A stretch of DNA of 64,000 nt from Fusibacter ferrireducens (GCF_015352425.1 NZ_JADKNH010000001.1:281278-345277); one strand, 5' to 3'. Positions 37,655 through 46,366 are shown, counted from the first letter of the stretch. Numbers and translations: made by a program. The notes: a model not told the origin generated them from the sequence alone.

Positions 37655-37802
37655 AATTTGGTGTTAAAAGGGAATCAGGTGAAAATCCTGAGCAGCACCC
37701 ACTACTGTAAGCCAGACGAGAATACATTGCCACTGTGAAAAATGGGAAGGCGTATTTGAGAGAGAAGGCAAGTCAGGAGACCTACCGTCAATAATACCAA
37801 TT
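37655..37802 (+). ncRNA. Cobalamin (B12) riboswitch
   Basis: Conserved blocks of the AdoCbl aptamer are present in order: GGTGTTAAAAGGGAATCAGG, GAAAATCCTGAGCAGCACCC, ACTACTGTAAGC, GCCACTGTG, GGGAAGGCG, and AAGTCAGGAGACCTACCGTC. The outer stem AATTTGGT/ACCAATT closes it. An intrinsic terminator follows at 37848, so it most likely controls by transcription termination when B12 is present. It governs the ferredoxin-like gene and the importer/CbiK genes downstream. Confidence 0.95.
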
Positions 37803-37847
37803 CTCGGGGATGGAGGCTATTTATTGGTTATGAAAAACAAAAGAGTA

Positions 37848-37875
37848 AACACACCCTATGGGTGTGTTTTTTTTG
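37848..37875 (+). terminator. Riboswitch expression-platform terminator
   Basis: AACACACCC and GGGTGTGTT form the stem with a short TAT loop, followed by TTTTTTT. Placed 45 bases after the B12 aptamer, it is the expected switch terminator. Confidence 0.9.
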
Positions 37876-37905
37876 CGAATAAAATGGATGAAAGAGGGAT
37901 AATGG

Positions 37906-38301
37906 ATGAGTGAACGCTATAGGATCAAATTGAAAAGACTTTTGAATTATGAGATGTCGGATAAGCTAAGAGATGAAGTGACAAGGATTCTATCAGATGA
38001 AAAAGCTGGGCCTGATGATTTGATGGCAATTTGTAAAAAGCTGAGTGCACATAAAAAGTTAGTTAAACCAAGAGCAGAAATAGATTGGAACCCAACGATT
38101 GATTACAGCAAATGCAATGGGTGTCAAATATGTGTTCATTTTTGTCCCAAAAATGTTTATGCTGTAACAGATCAAAAACCAGTTGTCAAAAGCCCTACAT
38201 CATGTGTACTTTTGTGCTCTAGGTGTATGCAAAAATGTCCAAATAAGGCGATCCGATTTCCCGATAAAGCGGATTATGTTCAATACATCAGCTACAGATA
38301 G
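37906..38301 (+). CDS. 4Fe-4S ferredoxin-like protein in B12 regulon
   Basis: A 131-residue protein. The N-terminal half (about 1-60) is charged and helical with no known domain. The C-terminal half holds two [4Fe-4S] motifs: CNGCQICVHFCP (C-x2-C-x2-C-x3-CP) and CVLLCSRCMQKCP (C-x3-C-x2-C-x3-CP). It is the first gene after the cobalamin riboswitch. A role in electron supply for corrinoid reduction or cobalt insertion is conceivable but not shown. No signal peptide is present. The product is recognised only at the ferredoxin-fold level. Confidence 0.8.
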   Translation: MSERYRIKLKRLLNYEMSDKLRDEVTRILSDEKAGPDDLMAICKKLSAHKKLVKPRAEIDWNPTIDYSKCNGCQICVHFCPKNVYAVTDQKPVVKSPTSCVLLCSRCMQKCPNKAIRFPDKADYVQYISYR

Positions 38302-38400
38302 ACAACTGAAGATAGACACATAAATCTGTATGTTTTCGGAGAAACACTTACAGCTAAACACTCATAAATTAATTCTATTTTTTAATAGGGGGATTTCATA

Positions 38401-39405
38401 TTGAAAAGAAACTCAAACGGTAGTTTTGAATTATATAAAGTGTCTTTGATTATCGTTTTATTCATTGCGAGTATTGTGGTTACACTTGTCTCCATTTGTC
38501 TGGGGTCAATGTCATTTACGATGAAAGAATCGCTAAGTGCTGTGTTGGTTGCCGACGATTCAGCGGCAAGGCTCATCATATGGCATGTTAGATTACCCAG
38601 AATTTTATCAGGAGGTCTTGTGGGCAGCTGTTTAGCACTTTCAGGTTGCATTCTTCAAGGGGTCATGCGCAATTATCTTGCATCTCCCTCTACCATTGGC
38701 GTCACAAGTGGTGCTAGTTTTGTCGGATACATTACACTAGTTGTGTTCCCGAGTCTTTTTTATCTATTGCCCATAGGTGCCATAGCAGGGGCTTTTTTAA
38801 CAACTTTAATTATTTATGCAATTGCTTATGAAAAGGGTGTGAGCCCTGTAAAAATGATTTTGTCTGGAATGGCTATTGCTGCTGTTTTTGGTGCATTCAA
38901 TGATATTATAAGGAGTTTTTTTCCGGACAGAATTGCCAATGCAACAGGGTTTCTTGTGGGGAGTCTAAATGGCGTTGCTTGGAAAAACTTTTCTCTTATA
39001 CTGCCGTATGCACTTGTTGGCATTGTGATCTGTTTCTTTCTGCCTTCGAAGATGAATGTTTTGATGCTAGGCGATGAGATGGCCAATGCTTTAGGTGTGC
39101 GAACAGAACGCTTTAGATTTTTTTTAATAGTGATCTCATCATTGTTGGCTGGCGCTGCAATATCTGTTTCGGGTCTTATAAACTTTGTGGGCTTAATTGT
39201 TCCACATATTGCAAAATTGCTCATAGGGTCTGATTACAAATATCTTTTTCCCACTTCAATTGCACTGGGATACTCATTAGTCGTGATCTGTGACACTCTG
39301 GGACGCATTATTTTACCAGTTGGTGAGATTTCTGTCAGCATAGTGATTTCATTTGTTGGTGCACCTTTCTTTCTCTATTTACTCAGAAATAAGCAGACCG
39401 CTTAG
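38401..39405 (+). CDS. FecCD/BtuC-family ABC transporter permease
   Basis: A membrane permease of 334 residues with about nine to ten hydrophobic helices. Family motifs: RLPRILSGGLVGSCLALSGC, NYLASPSTIGVTSGASF and GLINFVGLIVPHIAKLLIG (the cytoplasmic L-loop contacting the ATPase). The FecCD family imports iron-siderophore, heme or corrinoid. The start is TTG at 38401 with AGGGGGA upstream. The upstream B12 riboswitch argues for a corrinoid or cobalt-chelate substrate, and it is followed 10 bases later by its ATPase. Confidence 0.92.
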   Translation: MKRNSNGSFELYKVSLIIVLFIASIVVTLVSICLGSMSFTMKESLSAVLVADDSAARLIIWHVRLPRILSGGLVGSCLALSGCILQGVMRNYLASPSTIGVTSGASFVGYITLVVFPSLFYLLPIGAIAGAFLTTLIIYAIAYEKGVSPVKMILSGMAIAAVFGAFNDIIRSFFPDRIANATGFLVGSLNGVAWKNFSLILPYALVGIVICFFLPSKMNVLMLGDEMANALGVRTERFRFFLIVISSLLAGAAISVSGLINFVGLIVPHIAKLLIGSDYKYLFPTSIALGYSLVVICDTLGRIILPVGEISVSIVISFVGAPFFLYLLRNKQTA

Positions 39406-39415
39406 GGAGGTTTAC

Positions 39416-40192
39416 ATGTATTTTGGATTTGAGAATGTAAGTATTAGTTATGGGAAAAAGAAAATTGTTCAAGATGTCACGATTGATTTTCCTAAGGGCA
39501 AGACAACCACGATTATTGGTGCGAATGGCTGTGGTAAAACGAGTTTACTAAAAACTATTTCACGTGCAGTGCATCCAGAAACCGGAAAAGTTGTCTTTAA
39601 TAATAGGCCCATAGGTCATTATAAACCGAAGGCGTTGGCAAAGAAAATTGCCTATTTGCCACAGATCCATGAATCGCCCTCCGATATCAGTGTTAGAACA
39701 TTGATTTCTTATGGCAGATATCCATATCGTAAATTTGGAAAGGGCTTAAGTGAACAAGATCATGAAATTATTGATAAGACCATTTGTTTAACGGGACTTG
39801 ATCATTTACAAGACAGAACGCTAAATAATCTATCCGGTGGCGAACGACAAAGGGCGTGGATAGCCATGACCATATGTCAAGAACCAGAAATACTCATACT
39901 AGATGAACCCATCACTTATCTAGATATAGGTTATCAGTTAGAAGTGATGGAGTTAATACGTACATTGGGAGCACAGTTGAATATTACGATTATTATGGTA
40001 CTACATGACATCAACTTGGCTGCACGTTATTCTCATCATATACTTTCCATAAAGGATAAACAAATTTATGCATGTGGTGAGCCTAGACATGTGATCACAG
40101 AAGATAAATTGTTAGATATTTTTAATATCCACTCTCAGATTCATGAAGATCACCGGAATACGTGCCCATTTATAATTCCAGAGAAAAAGTAA
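39416..40192 (+). CDS. ABC transporter ATP-binding protein (BtuD/FecE type)
   Basis: An ATPase of 258 residues partnering the preceding permease. Walker A is GANGCGKTSLL, the Q-loop is in AYLPQIHESP, the signature is LSGGERQRAWIA, Walker B is EILILDEPITYLD, and the switch His is in MVLHDINLAARY. The ATG at 39416 with AGGGAGG 6 bases upstream is chosen over a longer reading starting inside the permease gene. It continues the B12-riboswitch unit. Confidence 0.94.
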   Translation: MYFGFENVSISYGKKKIVQDVTIDFPKGKTTTIIGANGCGKTSLLKTISRAVHPETGKVVFNNRPIGHYKPKALAKKIAYLPQIHESPSDISVRTLISYGRYPYRKFGKGLSEQDHEIIDKTICLTGLDHLQDRTLNNLSGGERQRAWIAMTICQEPEILILDEPITYLDIGYQLEVMELIRTLGAQLNITIIMVLHDINLAARYSHHILSIKDKQIYACGEPRHVITEDKLLDIFNIHSQIHEDHRNTCPFIIPEKK

Positions 40193-40196
40193 CGAC

Positions 40197-40215
40197 ATGG
40201 TCTAAAATAGACCAT
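40197..40215 (+). terminator. Hairpin between ATPase and binding-protein genes
   Basis: ATGGTCTA and TAGACCAT form a perfect 8-base stem around AAA. No T run follows, so it may stabilise the upstream mRNA end and not terminate. Confidence 0.4.
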
Positions 40216-40268
40216 AACATAAAGGGTACTTGTAATAGAAATAGACTTAATTTAATGGAGGCATAAAA

Positions 40269-41387
40269 ATGTTTAGAAATGTGTGCAAATTAACTTTAAC
40301 TTTTGCGATAGGATTATTGATTTTGGCTGGATGTGGCAGTGAAAAAGCCATTGCGGATAACGTATTGACTAGCTCTCAAAATAACAATACGGATGTCGTG
40401 CAATCTGAAAATGAAGTTGCTGATGTGGCAGAAGTCAGTCCTATTAAGAGACAATTGCTTAAATCAGCAGATGAGGTTCAAATTACTGAAACAGAAGTTA
40501 TTTTTAAAGATGATTCAGGAAGAGATGTGATCACCATCCAAAAAAATCCGCAAAAAGTGGCTGTACTCTATGGGAGTCATGCCTGTCTTTGGAAAGAAGC
40601 AGGGGGTGACATCAAGATTGGCATTGGAGGCAAAGGTGCTGAGGCGCTCTATAAAGATCAAATAGGCCATAACTTTTTAGAGGATGAGGGCGTTGTTACA
40701 ATTGCAAAGAGTTCATCTGCTAAAACTTGGGATATAGAAGCTATCTTAGCTGAGCAACCGGATTTGATCATCTGTTCTACAGCGATGAATGGATACTCCA
40801 CGCTTTCTGCTCCTGCTGAAGCGGCAAACATTCCAGTGATTGCAATTACTTACAGCGGCGTTGGTGATTACTTAAAATGGTTTAAAGTCTTTTGTAATAT
40901 CAACTCTAAACCAGAATTGTGGGATTCGATTGCGAACAAAACAGTAGATGATATTGCACATATTATTGAGAGTGCACCTGTTGAAAACACACCCAAAGTG
41001 CTTTCAATACTGCCTAAGACAGACGCTGTCAGTGCCAATCTTGCAGCTTCTGACATGGGGGTTATTATCGAGCAGTTACATGCAATAAATGTTGTGGATG
41101 ATTTGGCCGAGGATTTGTCTTCTGTGAGAGTTGACATCAACTTAGAAACCATGTTGGCGACAAATCCTGATATGATATTCGTCCAGTGCATTGGATCGGA
41201 AGAAGAAGCACGTGAACTCATGGATTCGCACTTCTTAGATAATCCTGTTTGGAATAGTTTGGAAGCCGTTAAGAACAATAAGATTTATTATATGCCAAAA
41301 CGCCTATTTCACAATAGACCTAATCGAGAATACAATGAATCCTATAAAATGATGTTTGAGTTGCTATATCCAGAGATTGAACTGTGA
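40269..41387 (+). CDS. ABC transporter substrate-binding lipoprotein (BtuF/FhuD-like)
   Basis: A secreted lipoprotein of 372 residues. The signal peptide ends with lipobox LAGC (Cys22), and residues 23-75 are a Ser/Asn/Glu-rich tether. The mature part has the class III binding-protein layout with a long central helix: NPQKVAVLYGSHACLWKEAG at the start of lobe 1, ILAEQPDLIICST, and lobe 2 from about residue 240 (TNPDMIFVQCIG). It completes an importer with the preceding permease and ATPase. The ligand is inferred to be a corrinoid or cobalt compound from the riboswitch and the following CbiK gene. GGAGGC precedes the ATG. Confidence 0.88.
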   Translation: MFRNVCKLTLTFAIGLLILAGCGSEKAIADNVLTSSQNNNTDVVQSENEVADVAEVSPIKRQLLKSADEVQITETEVIFKDDSGRDVITIQKNPQKVAVLYGSHACLWKEAGGDIKIGIGGKGAEALYKDQIGHNFLEDEGVVTIAKSSSAKTWDIEAILAEQPDLIICSTAMNGYSTLSAPAEAANIPVIAITYSGVGDYLKWFKVFCNINSKPELWDSIANKTVDDIAHIIESAPVENTPKVLSILPKTDAVSANLAASDMGVIIEQLHAINVVDDLAEDLSSVRVDINLETMLATNPDMIFVQCIGSEEEARELMDSHFLDNPVWNSLEAVKNNKIYYMPKRLFHNRPNREYNESYKMMFELLYPEIEL

Positions 41388-41554
41388 AACGAGATCTCAA
41401 TGAGTGAAGCGGCATGGGATCGCTCATATGTATGATTGCACTTAAGAGGGGCCGTCATGGATAAAAATGATGGCCTGTAGCTCATTTTCATGCATATGCA
41501 TGTGGCAAGTATATAGGTGTGTTAACAGTGTTCATAAAGAGAGGAGATAAAAAA

Positions 41555-42325
41555 ATGAAAGATAAGGCAATACTCATTACCAGTTTTGGAACGAGTCATG
41601 AGGAAACCAGACAAAAGAATATCGTCCAATTTGAAAATTTTATCGGCGAGAAATGTTCGGATTATACTATTTATAGTGCGTATACGAGTTCAATGGTCAG
41701 AGGCATCCTTAAAAAAAGGGGGATTGAAGTCGACAGCGTGGCAATGGCACTGGATAGAATGTATCAGGAAGGGATAAAAAATGTTGTCATACAACCTACA
41801 CATTTGATTTATGGACATGAGTTTGAAAAAATTGCGCATACGTTAAGAGCTTTTGAAGGCAAATTTGAACGGATAGAGATAAGTACGCCACTTCTTGCTG
41901 AAACAGATGATATGATTGCAGTCGTTCAAATATTATCAAATGCAATTGATGTGGATTCAGAAACGGCTTTAGTTTTAATGGGACACGGGACCGATCACTA
42001 TGTGAATGCTGTATATCCTGCACTTGATTATGTGGCGAAAGCCAGTGGCAATAAGCATGTGTTTGTAGGAACCGTTGAAGGTTATCCTGAAGTTGAAGCG
42101 GTTGTTGATTTTGTAAGAAAAAGGGGTTACAAGAAAGCGGTTCTGACGCCACTCATGTTTGTGGCAGGGGACCATGCTGTGAATGATATGGCGTCAAATG
42201 AACCAGATAGCTGGAAATCCATATTCAGTCAAAATGGTTTAGAGGTCACTTGTGTTGTGAAGGGACTTGGAGAATATCCTGAAATTCAAACCTTGTATTA
42301 TAAACATCTCTGTAATTTTTTATAG
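41555..42325 (+). CDS. cbiK: Sirohydrochlorin cobaltochelatase CbiK
   Basis: An anaerobic-type cobaltochelatase (256 residues) that inserts Co2+ into sirohydrochlorin at the start of anaerobic corrin synthesis. Seen are ILITSFGTSHEETRQKN at the N-terminus, the metal-site segment VIQPTHLIYGHE, MGHGTDHYVNAVYPAL and the second His region FVAGDHAVNDMAS. AGGAGAT lies before the ATG at 41555, which is preferred to an upstream in-frame start at 41519. It follows the importer, but no other cbi genes are in the window. The 168-base gap contains a GGCCGTCAT/ATGATGGCC hairpin near 41452-41476. Confidence 0.9.
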   Translation: MKDKAILITSFGTSHEETRQKNIVQFENFIGEKCSDYTIYSAYTSSMVRGILKKRGIEVDSVAMALDRMYQEGIKNVVIQPTHLIYGHEFEKIAHTLRAFEGKFERIEISTPLLAETDDMIAVVQILSNAIDVDSETALVLMGHGTDHYVNAVYPALDYVAKASGNKHVFVGTVEGYPEVEAVVDFVRKRGYKKAVLTPLMFVAGDHAVNDMASNEPDSWKSIFSQNGLEVTCVVKGLGEYPEIQTLYYKHLCNFL

Positions 42326-42497
42326 AATAAGAAGGCTGAAAAAAATCATTTTAAAAAAGTGAATGGCCTTAAGAGTACTATTTTATTTTTATCATGTTGC
42401 AAAAGCGCCCAAAGAGAATAAAATGATTATGAGCCTCTGTTAAAGTGAGAAATGCTGAAATAATCGTCATTTCAACCGTTTTAGGATAGTGCACATC

Positions 42498-42526
42498 TTG
42501 ACAGTTTGTTAAAAAAAATATAAAAT
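42498..42526 (+). promoter_or_regulatory. Promoter of rny
   Basis: Consensus TTGACA (42498-42503), a 17-base spacer and TAAAAT (42521-42526). Bases 42326-42497 upstream show no gene. Confidence 0.7.
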
Positions 42527-42604
42527 TAGTGTATAGGTTTATCTCAAAAAAAGGCCTATATATGATAAGATTGGATCACTGGTCTTACAACAAACAAAAA
42601 GGGG

Positions 42605-44161
42605 GTGAGCGACATTAGCGTGCCAGCATTTCTCGTTGTAATTATTGGGGCTGTTCTGGGCGCAGGTGGTTTTGGAGTCGGTTATATAGTCAGAAAAAAT
42701 ACAGCTGAGAAAGTCATATTAAGTGCTGAATTTAAAGCAAAAGAGATTATTGCTGAAGCTGCAAAATCAGCTGAATCCGTTAAAAAGGAGAAAATCCTTG
42801 AGGCAAAAGAAGAAGTACTCCAAATTAGAAAAGAAATAGACAAGGAAACGAAAGATCGTCGTTTAGAAATTCAAAAACTTGAAAGAAGAAATCTTCAAAA
42901 AGAAGAATCTTTAGAGAAAAAAGTAAATGCTCTTGAAGCCAAAGAGGAAAAATTAGCAACAAAGCTTAAAATTATCGAAAATAGAGAGCAAGAGGCTGAA
43001 TTACTCTATGCAAATCAAATCAAGGAATTAGAAAGAATTTCTGAACTAACGATCGATGAAGCTAAAAATCAACTTCTTGCTGATGTTGAGAAAGAAATTA
43101 AACATGACGCGGTTGTTTTAATTAAAGACATTGAGACAAAAGCAAAAGAAGAAGCTAGCAAGAAAGCGAAAGATATTTTAGCTTATGCGGTTCAAAAATG
43201 TGCAGCAGAATATGTTGCAGAAAGTACGGTATCTCTTGTTAATTTACCTAACGATGAGATGAAAGGAAGAATTATTGGTAGAGAGGGTAGAAACATCCGT
43301 GCATTAGAAACGCTCACAGGAGTGGATTTGATCATCGATGACACACCAGAAGCCGTAATATTATCTTCATTTGATCCTATTCGAAGAGAAATTGCCAGAG
43401 TAGCACTTGAAAAATTGATTATTGATGGCAGAATTCATCCAGCAAGAATCGAAGAAATGGTAGAAAAATCTAAAAAAGAAATTGATCAATTAATTAAAAC
43501 CGAAGGGGAGAATGCGACCTTCGACATTGGTATCCATAATTTACATCCCGAAATTATAAAATTAGTAGGACGTTTAAGATTTAGAACGAGTTATGGGCAA
43601 AATGTATTAAGACATTCTATTGAAGTGGCGCATTTAGCTGGGTTAATGGCTGCAGAAATTGGTGCAGATGTTAAAATCGCTAAACGTGCAGGATTATTAC
43701 ACGATATCGGTAAAGCTGTGGATCATGATCTTGAAGGGACACATATTGAACTTGGAATGCAAATTTTAAAGAAATATCGTGAATCAAAAGCTGTAATTCA
43801 TGCAATGAGTACGCATCACGGAGATTATGAGCCTGAAACAGTTGAGGCAATTCTTGTGACTGCTGCAGACGCATTGTCAGCTGCTAGACCAGGGGCGAGA
43901 AGAGAGACTCTTGACACGTATATCAAGAGATTGGAATCTTTAGAGAACATTGCAAATGGATATGAAGGTGTTGAAAAATCATTTGCAATTCAAGCAGGTA
44001 GAGAAGTTCGTGTGGTAGTGTATCCAGAAAAAGTAAATGACGATGATATGTTCTTGCTTGCAAGAGAAATCAGTAAAAAAATTGAAGCAGACTTGGATTA
44101 CCCAGGACAGATAAAAGTACACGTTATTAGAGAATCTAGGGTAACTGACTTTGCAAAATAA
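42605..44161 (+). CDS. rny: Ribonuclease Y
   Basis: A membrane-anchored endoribonuclease initiating mRNA decay, about 515-518 residues. Order: N-terminal membrane helix ([20 protein letters not shown]), long coiled coil (about 30-200), KH domain ([20 protein letters not shown]) and HD domain ([30 protein letters not shown]). The start is unclear. GTG at 42605 sits directly on the GGGGGTGA ribosome-binding site, an in-frame ATT at 42614 has ideal spacing, and GTG at 42620 is also possible. The placement after recA/cinA is the usual Firmicutes neighbourhood. Confidence 0.96.
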   Translation: MSDISVPAFLVVIIGAVLGAGGFGVGYIVRKNTAEKVILSAEFKAKEIIAEAAKSAESVKKEKILEAKEEVLQIRKEIDKETKDRRLEIQKLERRNLQKEESLEKKVNALEAKEEKLATKLKIIENREQEAELLYANQIKELERISELTIDEAKNQLLADVEKEIKHDAVVLIKDIETKAKEEASKKAKDILAYAVQKCAAEYVAESTVSLVNLPNDEMKGRIIGREGRNIRALETLTGVDLIIDDTPEAVILSSFDPIRREIARVALEKLIIDGRIHPARIEEMVEKSKKEIDQLIKTEGENATFDIGIHNLHPEIIKLVGRLRFRTSYGQNVLRHSIEVAHLAGLMAAEIGADVKIAKRAGLLHDIGKAVDHDLEGTHIELGMQILKKYRESKAVIHAMSTHHGDYEPETVEAILVTAADALSAARPGARRETLDTYIKRLESLENIANGYEGVEKSFAIQAGREVRVVVYPEKVNDDDMFLLAREISKKIEADLDYPGQIKVHVIRESRVTDFAK

Positions 44162-44187
44162 GATAAAATAGATCTATGATGGATATT

Positions 44188-44217
44188 AAGAAGAATTCTT
44201 CGGAATTCTTCTTTTTA
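44188..44217 (+). terminator. Intrinsic terminator of rny
   Basis: AAGAAGAATTC and GAATTCTTCTT form an 11-base stem capped by a TTCG tetraloop, followed by TTT. Confidence 0.93.
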
Positions 44218-44222
44218 ATTGA

Positions 44223-44315
44223 AACAATAAGATTTGAAAGCAGCCATGAATGTTCACCCTCAAACAGCGTCAGCGAAAATCGTTTTGAGACATCGGAGAT
44301 GACACAAATGTTGTT
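44223..44315. repeat. Intergenic repeat family B, copy 2 (internally shortened)
   Basis: It runs from AACAATAAGATTTGA to CAAATGTTGTT and contains CAAACAGCGTCAGCGAAAAT. It lacks part of the left arm (the GAGCC and TGAGG segments are missing or changed). It begins 6 bases after the rny terminator. Confidence 0.85.
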
Positions 44316-44346
44316 ACATATTGGATAATAAAATATTAAATAAAAA

Positions 44347-44360
44347 TTAACTCGAGTTAA
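44347..44360. promoter_or_regulatory. Palindromic operator 1 (TetR target candidate)
   Basis: TTAACTCGAGTTAA is a perfect 14-base palindrome just upstream of a -35 box. An identical copy lies 32 bases downstream. Confidence 0.8.
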
Positions 44361-44366
44361 ATAATA

Positions 44367-44395
44367 TTGACAAAATACTTAACTCGAGTTAAACT
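44367..44395 (+). promoter_or_regulatory. Promoter of the membrane protein-TetR operon
   Basis: TTGACA (44367-44372), a 17-base spacer and TAAACT (44390-44395). The spacer and -10 box are overlapped by operator 2, so repressor binding would exclude RNA polymerase. Confidence 0.75.
44379..44392. promoter_or_regulatory. Palindromic operator 2 (TetR target candidate)
   Basis: A second perfect TTAACTCGAGTTAA. It overlaps the -10 box of the promoter that drives a TetR-family regulator gene, the classical autoregulation layout. Confidence 0.82.
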
Positions 44396-44431
44396 ATTTC
44401 CATATAAAAAGATATTTACAGGAGGTATATA

Positions 44432-44971
44432 ATGATCAAATTAAAATTTAACGCTAAAATGACTTATATTTTTCTGATTTTAGCTGTAAGCGTATATTTA
44501 GTAATGATGTTGGTAACAATCCCTCAGCTTAGACACGAGATGAATGGCATTGAAGTTTTTGACTTAAGGGCATTAGGATATTCTCTCGAAGAGGGAAGAG
44601 CAATTATAGAGACAATAACTCCAAGTGGAAGACAATTTTATACCCATGTTCAACTGCCACTTGATTTCATTTATCCGTTTAGCATAACGATGTTTTGTAT
44701 TTCCTTTTTAAAGCAAGCATCCAATCGATATAAAATTTTAAAAGCAATTTGGTGGCTGCCCATTTTTATAATGCTCTTTGACTATACAGAGAATATTTTC
44801 ATTTATCTAATGTTAAATGGTCATGCCAGTGATTTCATGATAGGCTTTTCAAGTGCAATGACGGTTTTAAAAAGTATGTCAAGCACTGTGATCTATAGCA
44901 TTATTTTGATCATCTTAATGCTCAAAATCGCAGATAGAATCGCCAAAAGCGTTAGAAAGGGGAGCGAATGA
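44432..44971 (+). CDS. Four-helix integral membrane protein of unknown function
   Basis: A 179-residue protein with four hydrophobic helices at about residues 10-30, 75-92, 103-125 and 150-168. The extracytoplasmic loop between helices 1 and 2 (GYSLEEGRAIIETITPSGRQ) is polar. I do not recognise the family. It shares an operon and a TetR-controlled promoter with the regulator that follows and overlaps its start, so it is the likely regulated target. A role in sensing or resisting a membrane-active compound would be a guess. AGGAGGT precedes the ATG. Confidence 0.75.
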   Translation: MIKLKFNAKMTYIFLILAVSVYLVMMLVTIPQLRHEMNGIEVFDLRALGYSLEEGRAIIETITPSGRQFYTHVQLPLDFIYPFSITMFCISFLKQASNRYKILKAIWWLPIFIMLFDYTENIFIYLMLNGHASDFMIGFSSAMTVLKSMSSTVIYSIILIILMLKIADRIAKSVRKGSE

Positions 44972-45591
44972 ACCAGTTTAATGTTGGCAGGAGAGAGTCT
45001 AAAAAGGCTGAAACGAAAATTGAAATTATGAAAGCCTTCATAGAAAGGCTGGAAATGGATGAATTAAATGCAATAAGAGTACAGGATATTTGTGATGTTG
45101 TAGGGATATCTAAAGTTACTTTTTTTAATTACTTCACTTCTAAAGAACAAGTTATTGAATATTTTATACACTTTTGGCAATATGATTTGGATTATCAGAT
45201 CTGCCAAACACAATTAAGGGGAAGAGCATTAATATATGAGTTGTTTAGACGTGTTGGCGCGCATCCGGCTTCCAAACATATTTTAAATGCAATCATGTTA
45301 TTTTTCATTAAAACATCTGATTATAAGCCGATGACAATAGATGACTACGAACTCTATTTATGGAACTCAGATGCTTATAATCAAGGATTTAGACTTACCA
45401 CAATACAAGATTTATTTGAAAAAGGTCTGGCAGAATGGCAAGTGAGTAGTGCAGAAATAAAGACCATGATGAATAATCTGCTCAGTGGATTTTATGGAAT
45501 GGCTTTTTTACAGACGGTATCATATGCTGATAATTTAAATGAAAACTATGAAAAATTTTTAGACTCCATTTTGCCTTTGGACTTGAAATAA
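44968..45591 (+). CDS. TetR/AcrR family transcriptional regulator
   Basis: A 207-residue repressor-type protein. The N-terminal DNA-binding domain has the TetR pattern IRVQDICDVVGISKVTFFNY followed by FTSKEQVIEYFI. The C-terminal ligand domain is divergent. The ATG overlaps the last codon of the membrane-protein gene (ATGA), so it is translationally coupled. Two TTAACTCGAGTTAA palindromes at the operon promoter are the probable binding sites, implying negative autoregulation. The inducer is unknown. Confidence 0.88.
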   Translation: MNQFNVGRRESKKAETKIEIMKAFIERLEMDELNAIRVQDICDVVGISKVTFFNYFTSKEQVIEYFIHFWQYDLDYQICQTQLRGRALIYELFRRVGAHPASKHILNAIMLFFIKTSDYKPMTIDDYELYLWNSDAYNQGFRLTTIQDLFEKGLAEWQVSSAEIKTMMNNLLSGFYGMAFLQTVSYADNLNENYEKFLDSILPLDLK

Positions 45592-45743
45592 AGTTTTTTT
45601 TGCTTTTGATTCCAAAGCATTTTACTCTGAAGAATAGACATTGACAAAATGTATTTGTTTAGCGCTTATAACAACGGGTATATTTTTTACATCATTGAAA
45701 CTGTAAGAATCGAACTCTATTAGCAGTAAGGAGGATAACAGAA

Positions 45744-46010
45744 ATGGAAGTACTAAAAGTAGCAAGTCATTCGAATCCTAGTTCTGTAGCTGGTGCACTT
45801 GCAGGCGTTATTAGAGAAAGTGGTGTTATAGAAATACAGGCAGTTGGTGCTGGTGCTCTCAATCAATCGGTTAAAGCCATTGCAATTGCCAGAGGTTTTA
45901 TGGCACCAGGTGGTGTAGATTTGAGCTTTATGCCCATTTTCACTGAGGTTATGATCGATGGTGAGGAACGTACTGCTATAAAATTAATTATTGAAAAGCG
46001 CAATATTTAA
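45744..46010 (+). CDS. spoVS: Stage V sporulation protein S (copy 1)
   Basis: SpoVS (88 residues) is an Alba-like small protein affecting sporulation and septation. The sequence MEVLKVASHSNPSSVAGALA, then AVGAGALNQSVKAIAIARGF and ERTAIKLIIEKR, matches the family along its length. AAGGAGGATAACAG precedes the ATG. The 152-base gap upstream has TTGACA at 45641-45646 with only a poor -10 box (CTTATA). It is followed 14 bases later by a close paralogue. Confidence 0.96.
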   Translation: MEVLKVASHSNPSSVAGALAGVIRESGVIEIQAVGAGALNQSVKAIAIARGFMAPGGVDLSFMPIFTEVMIDGEERTAIKLIIEKRNI

Positions 46011-46024
46011 AGGAGGCAATGTTC

Positions 46025-46285
46025 ATGGAAGTATTAAAAGTTTCTTCAAAATCAAATCCAAACTCTGTTGCTGGTGCTTTAGCAGGTGTTATTAGAGAGC
46101 ATGGAAGTGCTGAAATACAGGCTGTAGGGGCAGGTGCAATCAATCAATCTATAAAGGCTATTGCCATTGCGAGGGGCTTTGTGTCTCCTTCAGGAATAGA
46201 CTTAGTCTGCATTCCCGCTTTTGCAGATATTATTATTGATGGGGAAGAGAGAACTGCTATTAAACTCATTGTTCAACCCAGATAA
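46025..46285 (+). CDS. spoVS: Stage V sporulation protein S (copy 2)
   Basis: A second SpoVS of 86 residues, very similar to the preceding copy (MEVLKVSSKSNPNSVAGALA, AVGAGAINQSIKAIAIARGF). It differs mainly near FVSPSGIDLVCIPAFADIII. The ATG at 46025 is chosen over one at 46019 because the AAAGGAGGC site would touch the earlier codon and the copy 1 N-terminus aligns here. A terminator follows, so the two form one operon. Confidence 0.95.
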   Translation: MEVLKVSSKSNPNSVAGALAGVIREHGSAEIQAVGAGAINQSIKAIAIARGFVSPSGIDLVCIPAFADIIIDGEERTAIKLIVQPR

Positions 46286-46310
46286 ACGATGATAGATGAC
46301 TTAATTTTGA

Positions 46311-46335
46311 AAAGAGCCGTAGTGCTCTTTTTTTA
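46311..46335 (+). terminator. Intrinsic terminator of the spoVS pair
   Basis: AAAGAGC (46311-46317) pairs with GCTCTTT (46324-46330) and runs into TTTTT. Confidence 0.88.
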
Positions 46336-46337
46336 AG

Positions 46338-46366
46338 TTGCACCAGAAATAAAATTAGTCTATAAT
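46338..46366 (+). promoter_or_regulatory. Promoter of purB
   Basis: TTGCAC (46338-46343), a 17-base spacer and TATAAT (46361-46366), with an 84-base leader. No purine riboswitch pattern is visible in the leader. Confidence 0.72.

Noticed and set aside
37493..37738. 81-codon frame after recA
   Set aside because: It overlaps the promoter and the conserved cobalamin aptamer.
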